Shown piece after piece: positions 36,772-45,965 of a stretch of 64,000 nucleotides of DNA. The position numbers were made by a program, and so were the translations under genes. The stretch covers positions 1-64,000 of the forward strand of contig NZ_FNBG01000020.1 in NCBI RefSeq assembly GCF_900102215.1, read 5' to 3'. Numbering within the stretch: position 1 is the stretch's first letter; every line of letters begins with the position of its first letter. Below the pieces are notes generated by a model. That model was given only the letters and a program-made list of their open reading frames with translations, was not told where the DNA came from and did not search any database. The DNA comes from Fontibacillus panacisegetis (GTDB taxonomy: Bacteria; Bacillota; Bacilli; Paenibacillales; Paenibacillaceae).

Positions 36772-37817
36772 TGAAGACGAAACTGGCTGGTTACGGAACA
36801 ATCGGTCTTGCGCTGTTATTCATAACACTTTTGATTTGCATTGGCTTTGGTTCTGTTCCGTTGCCGGCTGGTGAAATTGTGGCTATCATGCTGCACCGTA
36901 TTCCTGGAATCGGGAATTTGATTACACCAGATTGGAGTGTATCCTCGGAACAAATCGTGATGCAGGTACGCTTGCCTCGAGTCCTGCTGGGAATGCTGGT
37001 CGGAGCATCGCTGTCGGTCGCCGGCGCCGCCTTCCAAGGGGTGCTTCGCAATCCATTAGCAGATCCTTTTACTCTTGGCGTATCATCTGGTTCGGCGGTC
37101 GGAGCTGCTGTACTGATTTTTTTCGGATGGCAATTTTCTGTGGCGGGGGTCTTTACACTTCCGTTAGTGGCCTTCTTCACTGGTGCTGTTACGTTATGGA
37201 TCGTTATGTGGCTGGCACGTGAAAATGGCAAAATTCCGATAGAGAGCCTGATACTGTCAGGGGTTGTGATGCAATCTTTTTTAGGGGCGATCGTTTCTTT
37301 TCTGACGGCAATGTCCAAAAAAACAATAAATGAAATCATGTATTGGACGATGGGAAGCCTGAGTCTGCGAGGATGGTCATATACGGCCATCCTATTGCCA
37401 TATTTAGCGCTAGGTGTGTTATTTCTATGGAGTCGCTCACGTACACTTAACCTGTTAGCATTAGGGGAACGCGAGGCAGCGCATTCCGGTCTGAATGTAG
37501 AATCGACTAAGCTGATCATTTTGCTTGTTGCTACGTTAATGACAGCTGCAGCAGTTTCGGTATCCGGAGTAATAGGGTTTGTTGGTCTTGTTGTTCCTCA
37601 TATGATTCGGCTTATAACCGGGCCTGATTATCGTCTGATTATACCGCTCTCTGCTCTGGGGGGTGGAATCTTCATGATGTGGAGCGATCTCGCTGCACGC
37701 TCGCTGCTGGCTCCGACTGAAATTCCGCTTGGTGTTGTTACCGCGTTTGTTGGTGCTCCTTTCTTCGCGTATTTGCTGTATCGCAAGAAGAAGGCAAGAG
37801 AGGTGAATATGCAATGA
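36771..37817 (+). CDS. btuC: Cobalamin ABC transporter permease (BtuC/FecCD family)
   Basis: The 348 aa protein has about ten membrane helices and FecCD-family motifs: QVRLPRVLLGMLVGASLSVAGAAFQGVLRNPLADPF (about 64-99), GSLSLRGW and VSVSGVIGFVGLVVPHMIRL (about 262-281). It starts inside the btuF stop (TAATG) and ends overlapping the btuD start (ATGA), so the importer subunits are translationally coupled. Confidence 0.94.
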   Translation: MKTKLAGYGTIGLALLFITLLICIGFGSVPLPAGEIVAIMLHRIPGIGNLITPDWSVSSEQIVMQVRLPRVLLGMLVGASLSVAGAAFQGVLRNPLADPFTLGVSSGSAVGAAVLIFFGWQFSVAGVFTLPLVAFFTGAVTLWIVMWLARENGKIPIESLILSGVVMQSFLGAIVSFLTAMSKKTINEIMYWTMGSLSLRGWSYTAILLPYLALGVLFLWSRSRTLNLLALGEREAAHSGLNVESTKLIILLVATLMTAAAVSVSGVIGFVGLVVPHMIRLITGPDYRLIIPLSALGGGIFMMWSDLAARSLLAPTEIPLGVVTAFVGAPFFAYLLYRKKKAREVNMQ

Positions 37818-38593
37818 TTGAAGTTAAGCAGGCTGCAAAATCCTATGGGAAACTGAACGTACTTCGTGATATCAGCTTAAAGATAGAGACTGGAGAATTT
37901 GTAGGGATTATTGGACCAAACGGCAGCGGGAAATCAACACTCTTAAATTTGATATCAGGCATTGAGGAGCCGGATCAGGGGGAGATCAGTCTGGCGGGGC
38001 AGCCAATAACCTCGTTTTCTCGCAAGTCTCTTTCTCAAAGGCTTGCCGTATTGCAGCAGGACGGTTTACCCTCGATATCGTATCCTGTGAGAGAGGTTAT
38101 TGAGATGGGCAGGTTTCCTTTTCAAGATTGGAGAGGAAGGGAAAAAGGCAGCAATGCGGATGATCTGCTGAATCAAATCATGAACAGATTGGAGCTTCAG
38201 GAGTTGGCAGGTCGCCCTTTAAGCGTATTGAGCGGTGGCCAAAGGCAGCGTGTAGCTCTGGGAAAAGTAATGGCCCAGCAGCCTGAGGTGCTGCTGCTTG
38301 ATGAACCGACTACTTATCTGGATATTCGTTATCAGATGCAGTTCATGGATTTAATAGCTTCCTGGCAAAGAGAAGAGGGTCTGACTGTCGTTGCTGTCAT
38401 GCATGATCTTAATCTCGCTTCTCTCTATTGTGATCGGCTACTGATTTTGAGTGCGGGAAAAGTGATTGCTGAGGGTACGCCTGATGAAATTCTAGTTCCA
38501 GAAACGATCGAAGCAGTATTTGACGTGAAATCTCATACGGTCAATCATCCCGATACTGGAGTACCTCAGCTGCTTCTGCAAAAGCGCAGTTAA
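37814..38593 (+). CDS. btuD: Cobalamin ABC transporter ATP-binding protein (BtuD-like)
   Basis: The 259 aa ATPase has Walker A GPNGSGKST (about 36), Q-loop AVLQQDGL, signature LSGGQRQR (about 136), Walker B VLLLDEPTTYLD and H-loop VMHDLNLA, the FecE/BtuD subtype. It completes the BtuFCD importer. A 76-base gap separates it from cobT, with no terminator evident, so the riboswitch probably governs the whole run. Confidence 0.94.
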   Translation: MIEVKQAAKSYGKLNVLRDISLKIETGEFVGIIGPNGSGKSTLLNLISGIEEPDQGEISLAGQPITSFSRKSLSQRLAVLQQDGLPSISYPVREVIEMGRFPFQDWRGREKGSNADDLLNQIMNRLELQELAGRPLSVLSGGQRQRVALGKVMAQQPEVLLLDEPTTYLDIRYQMQFMDLIASWQREEGLTVVAVMHDLNLASLYCDRLLILSAGKVIAEGTPDEILVPETIEAVFDVKSHTVNHPDTGVPQLLLQKRS

Positions 38594-38669
38594 GTCAACT
38601 GGGGAATATGCTGTGTGGTAAGATAGATAATATTAATCGTTGTTGATGGACTTGAAAGGGGAATTACTA

Positions 38670-39752
38670 ATGATTCGATCAGTTAAGGAGCTGGCGGGTT
38701 TGATCCAAGCACCGAATACCGCAGCTATGGTGGCAGCAGGACAACATTTGGACATTTTGACGAAGCCTCCAGGCAGTCTTGGCAAGCTGGAGGCTTTAGC
38801 TGTTCGATTGGCAGGAATTACTGGAGAAGTGAAGCCTTCTTTCACTGAACGAGCTGTTATTGTCATGGCAGCTGATCATGGTGTTTGTGAGGAGGGAATT
38901 AGTGCGTTTCCTGCAGAGGTTACGCCGCAGATGGTATTGAACTTTCTGGCAGGCGGCGCGGCGGTAAATGTACTGGCAAGACAAGCCGGTGCAGAAGTGA
39001 ACTGTGTAGATATCGGTGTGAACTCCGACTTGAGTCATCCAGATCTTATTTCGCGGAAAGTGCGGTACGGCACTGCTAATATGGCTCAAGGGCCTGCAAT
39101 GAGTCGAGAAGAGGCGGAAAAGGCCATTTTAATAGGAGCTGAAGTTGTTGAAAAAGCAGTAGTACGCGGGGTATCACTGTTCATAACTGGCGAAATGGGG
39201 ATTGGCAATACAACAGCAAGCGCGGCGATCGTAAGTGCGTTGACCGACATTTCACCATTAGGCAGCGTAGGACGGGGAACAGGAATTAACGATGAACGAT
39301 TGCGTCACAAAATAGCTGTAGTAGAGCGTGCTCTAAAAATAAATGAACCTGACCCGACCGACCCAATAGATGTTCTTGCCAAGGTAGGCGGCTTAGAGAT
39401 CGCTGGCTTGACTGGGGTTATTTTGGCGGCAGCAGCTAATCATTGCCCTGTTGTGATCGATGGCTTTATTTCCAGTGCGGCAGCACTGTTAGCGCAGCGA
39501 ATTGCACCGGAATCCGCAAATTATATGATCTCTTCGCATGTATCTCATGAGCAAGGACATGCCTCGTTATTGCAAGAACTTGATCTTCAACCAATGTTAC
39601 ATATGGATATGCGGCTTGGTGAAGGGACAGGTGGAGTGCTTGCATTACACTTAATCGATGCGGCTTGCCGGATCATGGCGGAAATGGCGACGTTTGAAAG
39701 CGCGGGGGTTTCCTCGGCAGAACCTGCAACAGCTGACGAGGACGGGCAATGA
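38670..39752 (+). CDS. cobT: Nicotinate-nucleotide:dimethylbenzimidazole phosphoribosyltransferase
   Basis: The product is about 360 aa. It has TKPPGSLGKLE (about 33), VIVMAADHGVCEEG (about 68), GEMGIGNTTASAAI (about 174) and the catalytic-Glu loop GEGTGGVLAL (about 315), all CobT hallmarks. It makes alpha-ribazole-5'-phosphate for the lower ligand. ATG 38670 follows AAAGGGG; an upstream TTG at 38640 would cover that site. It overlaps cobU by four bases. Confidence 0.95.
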   Translation: MIRSVKELAGLIQAPNTAAMVAAGQHLDILTKPPGSLGKLEALAVRLAGITGEVKPSFTERAVIVMAADHGVCEEGISAFPAEVTPQMVLNFLAGGAAVNVLARQAGAEVNCVDIGVNSDLSHPDLISRKVRYGTANMAQGPAMSREEAEKAILIGAEVVEKAVVRGVSLFITGEMGIGNTTASAAIVSALTDISPLGSVGRGTGINDERLRHKIAVVERALKINEPDPTDPIDVLAKVGGLEIAGLTGVILAAAANHCPVVIDGFISSAAALLAQRIAPESANYMISSHVSHEQGHASLLQELDLQPMLHMDMRLGEGTGGVLALHLIDAACRIMAEMATFESAGVSSAEPATADEDGQ

Positions 39753-40312
39753 TTGTAACGGTAACAGGCGGTGCGCGAAGCGGAAAAAGTTCATTTGCGG
39801 AACGTTGGTGCATGAAACATGGTGATTCCGGTCTTTACGTAGCTACGGCTCAAGCATTTGATGATGAAATGAAAGAACGTATCGCCCTGCACCAGCAGCA
39901 GCGAGTAGAGTCCGGTTTTCAATGGAGCACGGTTGAGGAGCCACTACATTTAGTCGAGCTGTTGCACAAATCTGCGAAATCAGAAGAGTTAGCGAAGTCT
40001 GTAGTTTTGATTGACTGCCTGACTCTTTGGCTTACCAATGTGCTGCTTGCAGCTGAAGGAAAACCTGACTCAGACCAAATCATCCTGCTGGAAATGGATC
40101 GGCTTGTAGAAGCAGTTAGTGTTTTTCAAGGTCATCTGGTTATGGTCACTAATGAAGTGGGAAGCGGCATTGTGCCTGAGTATCCGCTTGGCCGAAAATA
40201 TCGCGATTTGGCAGGCATGCTGAATCGTAAAATGGCTCAGGTCTCGGATCAACTATTTCTCGTAACTGCAGGAATCGCCATCGAACTTAAGAGCAGGGAG
40301 TATCAATTATGA
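39749..40312 (+). CDS. cobU: Adenosylcobinamide kinase/guanylyltransferase
   Basis: The 187 aa protein has a P-loop GGARSGKSSFAE (about 6-17), the His-containing RIALHQQQR (guanylylation His) and IDCLTLWLTNVL (about 88). CobU phosphorylates adenosylcobinamide and then adds GMP. It is coupled by ATGA overlaps on both sides, with cobT upstream and cobS downstream. Confidence 0.95.
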   Translation: MIVTVTGGARSGKSSFAERWCMKHGDSGLYVATAQAFDDEMKERIALHQQQRVESGFQWSTVEEPLHLVELLHKSAKSEELAKSVVLIDCLTLWLTNVLLAAEGKPDSDQIILLEMDRLVEAVSVFQGHLVMVTNEVGSGIVPEYPLGRKYRDLAGMLNRKMAQVSDQLFLVTAGIAIELKSREYQL

Positions 40313-41112
40313 GTGACAAAGGACGGCCGATTCTGGCCGCTTTTCAATTTTTATCACGTTTTCCAGTGAAAGCGGAACTGGATTTTACACCAGAGCTGCT
40401 GCGAAGAAGTGCAAAGTACTATCCACTCGTTGGCGCAGCGATTGGGCTTGTCGTAGGGGCAATTGGTATTGCAGCTAATATGGTACTTCCATCTTTACCG
40501 TCAGCCGTAATTATGCTGATCGTTTGGGTATGGCTAACCGGAGGACTACATCTGGATGGGTGGATGGATTCTGCGGACGCGCTGCTTAGCTACAGATCAC
40601 GTGATAAAATGCTGGAGATTATGAAGGACAGCCGTGTCGGTGCTATGGGCGTATTGGCTTGCGTGCTGCTATTAATGTTCAAAATGACCCTGATCTCTTC
40701 TTTATTGGATCAAGGGGAGTTTTCTGCCGGAGTTGCCTTGCTTACAGCACCTGTATGGAGCCGCTGGTTCATGGTATGGGCGATGCGCATATGGCCGACT
40801 GCTCGTCAAGGAGAAGGATTGGCGGTGCGGTTTCATGGGATTAAAAATAGAGATGTAGCAATATCTATGGGCTTTGCCCTGCTTATATCTGCTATAGGCA
40901 TTCTGGCAGCATTTGCGTGGGATAGTGGCGCTTTTCAATGGCAGCTCTTAGTTACCTACTTTGTGTTGCTTCCTCTAGTAGCACTCGGAGTAGGCGCATT
41001 AGCCGCGAGCCGGATGAGCTCAAGGCTCGGTGGATTAACCGGAGATACATACGGTGCACTAAACGAAGGACTTGAAGCGATCTTGCTGCTGCTTTGCCTT
41101 CTTAATTTGTAA
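40309..41112 (+). CDS. cobS: Cobalamin-5'-phosphate synthase
   Basis: The 267 aa integral membrane protein carries the CobS metal-binding motif GGLHLDGWMDSADALL (about 77-92), SRVGAMGV and a late GGLTGDTYGALNE (about 239-251). It joins adenosylcobinamide-GDP with alpha-ribazole phosphate. It overlaps the cobU stop by four bases. Confidence 0.95.
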   Translation: MSDKGRPILAAFQFLSRFPVKAELDFTPELLRRSAKYYPLVGAAIGLVVGAIGIAANMVLPSLPSAVIMLIVWVWLTGGLHLDGWMDSADALLSYRSRDKMLEIMKDSRVGAMGVLACVLLLMFKMTLISSLLDQGEFSAGVALLTAPVWSRWFMVWAMRIWPTARQGEGLAVRFHGIKNRDVAISMGFALLISAIGILAAFAWDSGAFQWQLLVTYFVLLPLVALGVGALAASRMSSRLGGLTGDTYGALNEGLEAILLLLCLLNL

Positions 41113-41134
41113 TACATAGAGGAGGGAGTGCCAG

Positions 41135-42724
41135 ATGTTAGATTTACATCGCTCGGGTGCGGTACTGATGATTCAAGGAACAGCATCTGATGTAGGCAAA
41201 AGTGTCATTGTTACAGCGCTATGCCGCATTTTTTTACAGGATGGTTATTCTGTGGCTCCGTTTAAATCGCAAAATATGGCGTTAAATTCATACGTTACGG
41301 TGGATGGGCGGGAAATTGGACATGCTCAAGGGATACAGGCGGAGGCTAGCGGCTTATTGGCGACTACGGATATGAATCCGATCCTGATTAAACCTACTGG
41401 CGAAATGCATTCACAGATCGTTGTGCATGGCAAGCCACATAGTCATCTCAGTGCTGTGAAGTACAGGGAGGACTTTTTGCCATATGCGAAACCTCTGGTT
41501 ATGGAAGCTCTCGGACATCTGCGTGACAGCTATGACATTGTCGTGATGGAAGGAGCGGGGAGTCCGGCTGAGATCAACCTGAAGCATCGGGATATCGTAA
41601 ATATGAATTTAGCGGAGTGGGCCGATGCACCGGTAGTTTTGGTAGGCGATATTGATCGTGGCGGAGTGTTTGCTTTCCTGGTCGGTACCCTTGAATTGCT
41701 CGAGCCGTCAGAACGTAAACGAGTAAAGGGTTTTATCATAAATAAATTCAGAGGAGATATTTCACTGCTGAAGCCAGGATTGGATTGGCTGGAGCAAAGA
41801 ACAGGGATTCCTGTGCTGGGGGTATTGCCATTTGTGCCTGATCTGGACATTGAAGCAGAGGATTCTGTTGTGCTTGATTCATATTCTTCAGCTGTTCATA
41901 AGGATAAGGACATTGATATCGCAGTAATCCGTTATCCTAGAATCTCGAATTTTACGGATTTTGATATTGTTGCCGCTGAGCCTGATGTTTCGTTGCGGTA
42001 TGTAACTAAATCCTCTGATTTAGGCAATCCTGATGTAATTATTCTTCCCGGCACAAAGGATACGATTGGAGATTTGGCGTTTGTTCGAGAGCAAGGAATA
42101 GATACGGCTATTCAGAAGCAATTGAAGCAAAATAGTCATACCTCGTTAGTGGGGATTTGCGGAGGTTATCAAATGCTGGGTGAAGAGCTGCTTGATCCAG
42201 AGGCTGTAGAAAGCGCTGGGCCTAGATTCGCGCAAGGGTTGAGCTATCTGCCGCTAGTAACAACCTTCCATTCTGGAAAAACAACCCGAAGGGTTGAGGG
42301 ATTAACGATAGAAGATATCTCTCTACCGCTGTATCCCTCTGACGGGGAAATTCCAGTGAGTGGATATGAAATCCATGCAGGTGACACTGAAATAACAACT
42401 GGCTCCTCCAACTGCTCAAGGTACAACAATGGGCAATTGATGCATTTATTTAAAATCCGTGAAGAAGATAACAAGAATGAATACCGCCACGAAGGCGTAG
42501 TTACCTTGGATGGACGTGTGTTCGGTACTTACATCCATGGGTTGTTCCATAATGATGCTTGGCGAAGAGCATGGTTAAATGGTATGCGTACGAATAAAGG
42601 GCTCGCTCCGTTGAATGGAACGTTTACTTCGGAAACACGGAAGGAAGCCGCTTTTAATCGTCTGGCTGAGCATGTACGCAATCACCTTGATATGGATCAA
42701 ATTTATCGAATTATTTCTATATAA
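41135..42724 (+). CDS. cobQ: Cobyric acid synthase
   Basis: The 529 aa protein has an N-terminal dethiobiotin-synthetase-like ATPase domain (IQGTASDVGKS, about 13-23; VVMEGAGSPAEINL, about 137) and a C-terminal GATase domain with catalytic Cys in GICGGYQMLG (about 340-349) and His in YIHGLFHN (about 467). It amidates the corrin side chains with glutamine. It is the last gene of the riboswitch operon. It implies that the corrin ring is made, or a hydrogenobyrinate-type intermediate is obtained, using genes outside this window. Confidence 0.95.
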   Translation: MLDLHRSGAVLMIQGTASDVGKSVIVTALCRIFLQDGYSVAPFKSQNMALNSYVTVDGREIGHAQGIQAEASGLLATTDMNPILIKPTGEMHSQIVVHGKPHSHLSAVKYREDFLPYAKPLVMEALGHLRDSYDIVVMEGAGSPAEINLKHRDIVNMNLAEWADAPVVLVGDIDRGGVFAFLVGTLELLEPSERKRVKGFIINKFRGDISLLKPGLDWLEQRTGIPVLGVLPFVPDLDIEAEDSVVLDSYSSAVHKDKDIDIAVIRYPRISNFTDFDIVAAEPDVSLRYVTKSSDLGNPDVIILPGTKDTIGDLAFVREQGIDTAIQKQLKQNSHTSLVGICGGYQMLGEELLDPEAVESAGPRFAQGLSYLPLVTTFHSGKTTRRVEGLTIEDISLPLYPSDGEIPVSGYEIHAGDTEITTGSSNCSRYNNGQLMHLFKIREEDNKNEYRHEGVVTLDGRVFGTYIHGLFHNDAWRRAWLNGMRTNKGLAPLNGTFTSETRKEAAFNRLAEHVRNHLDMDQIYRIISI

Positions 42725-42765
42725 CTTAAACTAATAAAAAGCAGTCCTTCCCATTATGATGAACT

Positions 42766-43026
42766 GTGACGAAGATTGACAAGGATGCGCATACGAAGGT
42801 CATTGTGGAGGAAGTAACAAAGAAGACTAATGAAGCGTTACGCCATAGCGACACAAGCAATAATCAGCGCGTTAAAGGGAACAGAAAAAATCGAAAATGA
42901 AGAGAAAGGTTCCGTAACCGATAATCGATGAATCGAGACTCAATATCGAAATCGCAAGAAGCTTTCATACCTCCAGCGGACAAGCAGTCCAAGATTAAGA
43001 CCTAGTTGCAGGAAGACGGTTGGTAA
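42766..43026 (+). pseudogene. Degenerate gene remnant of unknown function
   Basis: One reading frame gives plausible lysine-rich protein (TKIDKDAHTKVIVEEVTKK..., then MNRDSISKSQEAFIPPADK, then LQEDGW and stop) but is broken by in-frame stops at 42898, 42922 and 43003. No start or binding site is convincing. I do not recognise the family. It adjoins the decayed transposase and may be debris from mobile DNA. Confidence 0.4.
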
Positions 43027-43055
43027 GTCAACACATCCAATAAGCACCATTCGTG

Positions 43056-43087
43056 TTCAGGGTCACTGAAGTGGCTCTTTCTTTTTG
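43056..43087 (+). terminator. Terminator-like hairpin
   Basis: GGGTCACT and AGTGGCTC pair around a very short loop, followed by TTTCTTTTT. It may end transcription from the cob operon or the remnant gene. Confidence 0.65.
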
Positions 43088-43399
43088 CCTTTGGATATTT
43101 GAAAATGAGTCAGGGTAATCACAAATTGAATTAACGATCATAAGGCTGAAAATAACTGATATTACACTGCCAATCACTTTGCTTTTTGAATGAGAGTTTT
43201 GCATAATTCATTTTTCGATTGAAAGTCATAGTTGTACCACAGCGAAATTTCAGTGTTGTGAATCTGAGGACACATGGGCAGACACGGGCAGAATTTCGGT
43301 GATGATGAAATTTTTAAGCGGTGTTATGGCGTGTTGCTTCGAAGTGTAGAGTCAGTAACACAATCGCATTCAAATATTGTTGAGTAGTCACTTTTTAAA

Positions 43400-44270
43400 T
43401 CCCCCAGACATGGAGTTATTCTGCGGTTAGATAGGTCTTCATTCGAGTATTACAGCGTTCCACATTGGTTCGTTCTATTGTAAAGCTCCTTCCAGTCTCG
43501 ACTTTCCCGATACGGTAGCGCAAGCGCCGGAATCTGCCTGACTTTTGATTTAGATCACCATTTCCATAGTTAGAGGACGAACGGGCGGTCGTGTCTAAAT
43601 GACAATCTACTTGACCTTTCGCATGTGGACAAAGGAATGTAAAGTGTGTCTTATATTGTCATCAATACGTCAGGGGAAAGCCCATTGAACAACAGGGCGT
43701 GCCTTTGCGGGTGATCTCGGCTTGAGGTTCCTTCTCATTTCCGGGATTCAATGGAATAATTGCTTGCACCATGACGTTCCGGGCTGCCTCGTAATTTTTC
43801 ATTTGGTTATAACCCGCATCCAGAATGAGGAATTTTGCTTTTGATTTCGCAGCGGCAAGCGTCATGAGCTCAGGTCCTTCAACTCCGTCGTTCGCGTGGG
43901 CAGGGCGATCCAACCGCAGCCCACATTGGTAACGGAAACGAGGGCCAAACTTCAGTCTGCGTTGTAGGCCGGTAAACGTATCAATGTTCGCTAAGGGAGC
44001 TGCGAGTAAAGCAAGAAGAATGCCTTAAGGGCAATGTCCATCCACTCCCCAGTGGGAGGGACTTCTCAATTTCTTCGCGAAAGAATGTAGGTCAAGTGCA
44101 CTGAAAAAAAGAAGCAGTCGTTCTTTAAATTCGATTTTTTTAGGCTCCTCAAAGGAAAAAACTTTCTTAGAGAATCCCTTTGAGTGTTTTGGTGCTGTTA
44201 CCAGAAAACTTCTCCAAGTTAGGGGGAAGTCTCTTTTTATATCAAAAACTCCCTCGTGTAACAAGGACTT
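43400..44270 (-). pseudogene. Decayed DDE transposase (IS4/IS1182-like)
   Basis: Minus-strand blocks line up in order as one transposase: FKERLLLFFSALDLHSFAKKL...WGVDGHCP (44264-44025), then in another frame PLANIDTFTGLQRRLKFGPRFRYQCGLRLDRP, then KFLILDAGYNQMKNYEAARN..IIPLNPGNEKEP..GTPCCSMGFPLTY (43913-43662), and after a stop FLCPHAKGQVDC...GRSFTIERTNVERCNTRMK. At least one frameshift near 44030, a missing central stretch and an in-frame stop near 43662 make it inactive. It sits immediately upstream of the biosynthetic cluster. Confidence 0.85.
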
Positions 44271-44614
44271 AGATTAACACAAAATGCTCATATACAAGAA
44301 TCATTATTCGTAATAGTGAGAAAAAATAGGTGATTAACCGATTGCGGTTATTTACAAAATTGGTCTTCGAACACAATTTGTGATCATTACTTCAATATGA
44401 ATAAGGGATTTAATTGTTAATGGTAACTTTATAAATATAAGAATATTAATATACTATCCAGACTTTAACAATTAATTGCATGTTTTTTTTTATCGTGATA
44501 ACTTAGTAATGATAATGGTGGATTTATACTATTATGGTTTAATTTATAGAATGATACACTCTTTACTAATCACTTTGTATCTTAAGATTTCAGAAAGGAA
44601 GGAGGGGGATCTAT
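44271..44614. promoter_or_regulatory. AT-rich leader of the biosynthetic cluster
   Basis: This 344-base gene-free stretch must hold the main promoter of the 44615-62379 operon. It is very AT-rich with several -10-like hexamers (for example TATACT and TATTAT within 44525-44540). No -35 partner or operator stands out clearly enough to call. It ends with a very strong AAAGGAAGGAGGGGG binding site. Confidence 0.5.
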
Positions 44615-45160
44615 GTGTTAAAGAAAGTTGTAACTTTAGGACCTAAGGGAACAGATGCTGAAAATATAGCTACTAAAATCAGTGAAGAAGTAATCCTTCT
44701 GGATAGTTTCAATGCATCTTTAGAATACGCTTACAATAATAATACGATAGCATTAATAAGTGCAGGTTATATTAATAGAGGAGATAGAGGGGAGATTACT
44801 GAAAGCTGGGTTGATTTGAATTTTGTTTATACCGGTAAAATGGAGATGTTCGAATGTTTTTATTCTCCAACCAAGCCAATATGTCTTGCCAAGCACAAGT
44901 TTTGTACCTCTCCTTCTACAATTGCTATTCATCCATCAACTGAAAAACTCTTGACTCACTTGGCCAAGGATAGTCCCTCAGCCATTACATATGTAAATAA
45001 TAAGCCGGCAGCCGTTCAAATGGTGGTGGATCAAAAAGTTGATATGTGTTTGGGTTCCCTTGATGTAATTACTAAGTATGATAATTTGGAAATCCTTGAC
45101 GTAATTAGGCCTGATATGATCTGGACGTTATACCGGAGGGTGAAGAATAATGTTGGTTAA
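44615..45160 (+). CDS. BacA-like/prephenate-dehydratase-fold protein
   Basis: The 181 aa protein starts with VVTLGPKGTDAENIA, the TLGP-GT opening of prephenate dehydratases. Its short length, the absence of the dehydratase TRF motif and a C-terminal MIWTLYRR ending resemble BacA, the non-aromatising prephenate decarboxylase of bacilysin synthesis. If it keeps that activity, it would feed a cyclohexadienyl precursor into the cluster; no BacB-type cupin accompanies it, so this remains inference. The GTG start follows GGAGGGGG. It is the first cluster gene and overlaps the next by 11 bases. Confidence 0.6.
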   Translation: MLKKVVTLGPKGTDAENIATKISEEVILLDSFNASLEYAYNNNTIALISAGYINRGDRGEITESWVDLNFVYTGKMEMFECFYSPTKPICLAKHKFCTSPSTIAIHPSTEKLLTHLAKDSPSAITYVNNKPAAVQMVVDQKVDMCLGSLDVITKYDNLEILDVIRPDMIWTLYRRVKNNVG

Positions 45161-45965
45161 AGGAACAACAGTACAAGGTTACAGTTTACCTTTAAGTGAT
45201 ACAGGAAAGTCATCACTTGTAGAAAAACCTCCTTGGTATTTTGGGGGTGATGGAATTGAGGTTATATATAGAACAAATATTGAAAGTTTTAGGAAATTTG
45301 TCCCTTATCCATTAGAAGTCAGTGAACTAAACGGGGTCGTTAGTATAACAATGGTGGATATGACCTCGGTCAGTTCGGAGGACATGGCTTATCTTCATCC
45401 AGAAAAAACACAATACAAGGAATGTCTAATCAAGTTCCATTGCAAGTACAAGGGAAAACAGGGTTGGTACGTTCCGTTGACATGGGTAGATAAGGATTTC
45501 TCGTTATTAAGAGGTTTCCTTCTAGGATTCGGTAAAAAAATGGGGCAAATTAATATTACCAAGCTACATAATTTAAATTCTCTGATTGGGTCCCAACGTA
45601 AAGGTACTATGATGAAGGCGGTATGCGAGTCCTTCAACGGGATACATGTGGAAATTAATCTTGAACTCTTGGAGCAAACGGAAAAAGATGAATATGCGGG
45701 TAACTCTATGTTTGTAATGAGGCACTATCCCGATATTCACGATGCGAACGAAGTGAGTGTGCACGAATTGATTGAGCTCGTTGTCGATCAAGCAGTCAAG
45801 ACGGATATCTGGAAGGCAAATGGTGATGTTCGAATCGAATCCTTTTCGGATGAAGAAATTTCTGTTTTGCAACCGAAAGAGATACTTGCAGCCCGGACTT
45901 TTAGTGAGGGATTTGTACTGCATGGTGGAAAAGTCTTATACCGTTTTAACGAATCTGAACTATGA
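45150..45965 (+). CDS. Acetoacetate-decarboxylase-superfamily protein
   Basis: The 271 aa protein shows the ADC-fold pattern: EVIYRTNIESFRKFVPYPLEVS near the N-terminus, the Schiff-base lysine region GFGKKMGQI (Lys129/Lys130) and a basic SQRKGTMMKAV strand. Known members decarboxylate acetoacetate or, like MppR of enduracididine synthesis, use the same lysine for aldol or dehydration chemistry. In this cluster a biosynthetic carbon-skeleton role is likely, but the substrate is unknown. It overlaps both neighbours (11 bases upstream, ATGA downstream). Confidence 0.72.
   Translation: MLVKGTTVQGYSLPLSDTGKSSLVEKPPWYFGGDGIEVIYRTNIESFRKFVPYPLEVSELNGVVSITMVDMTSVSSEDMAYLHPEKTQYKECLIKFHCKYKGKQGWYVPLTWVDKDFSLLRGFLLGFGKKMGQINITKLHNLNSLIGSQRKGTMMKAVCESFNGIHVEINLELLEQTEKDEYAGNSMFVMRHYPDIHDANEVSVHELIELVVDQAVKTDIWKANGDVRIESFSDEEISVLQPKEILAARTFSEGFVLHGGKVLYRFNESEL

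Noticed and set aside
36791..37519. 242-codon open frame antisense to btuC
   Set aside because: The plus-strand permease is unmistakable, and the antisense translation has no domain and no start signal.
44615..45160. Annotation as prephenate dehydratase (pheA)
   Set aside because: No regulatory ACT domain, no dehydratase TRF motif, and short length; the genomic context is biosynthetic rather than phenylalanine synthesis.
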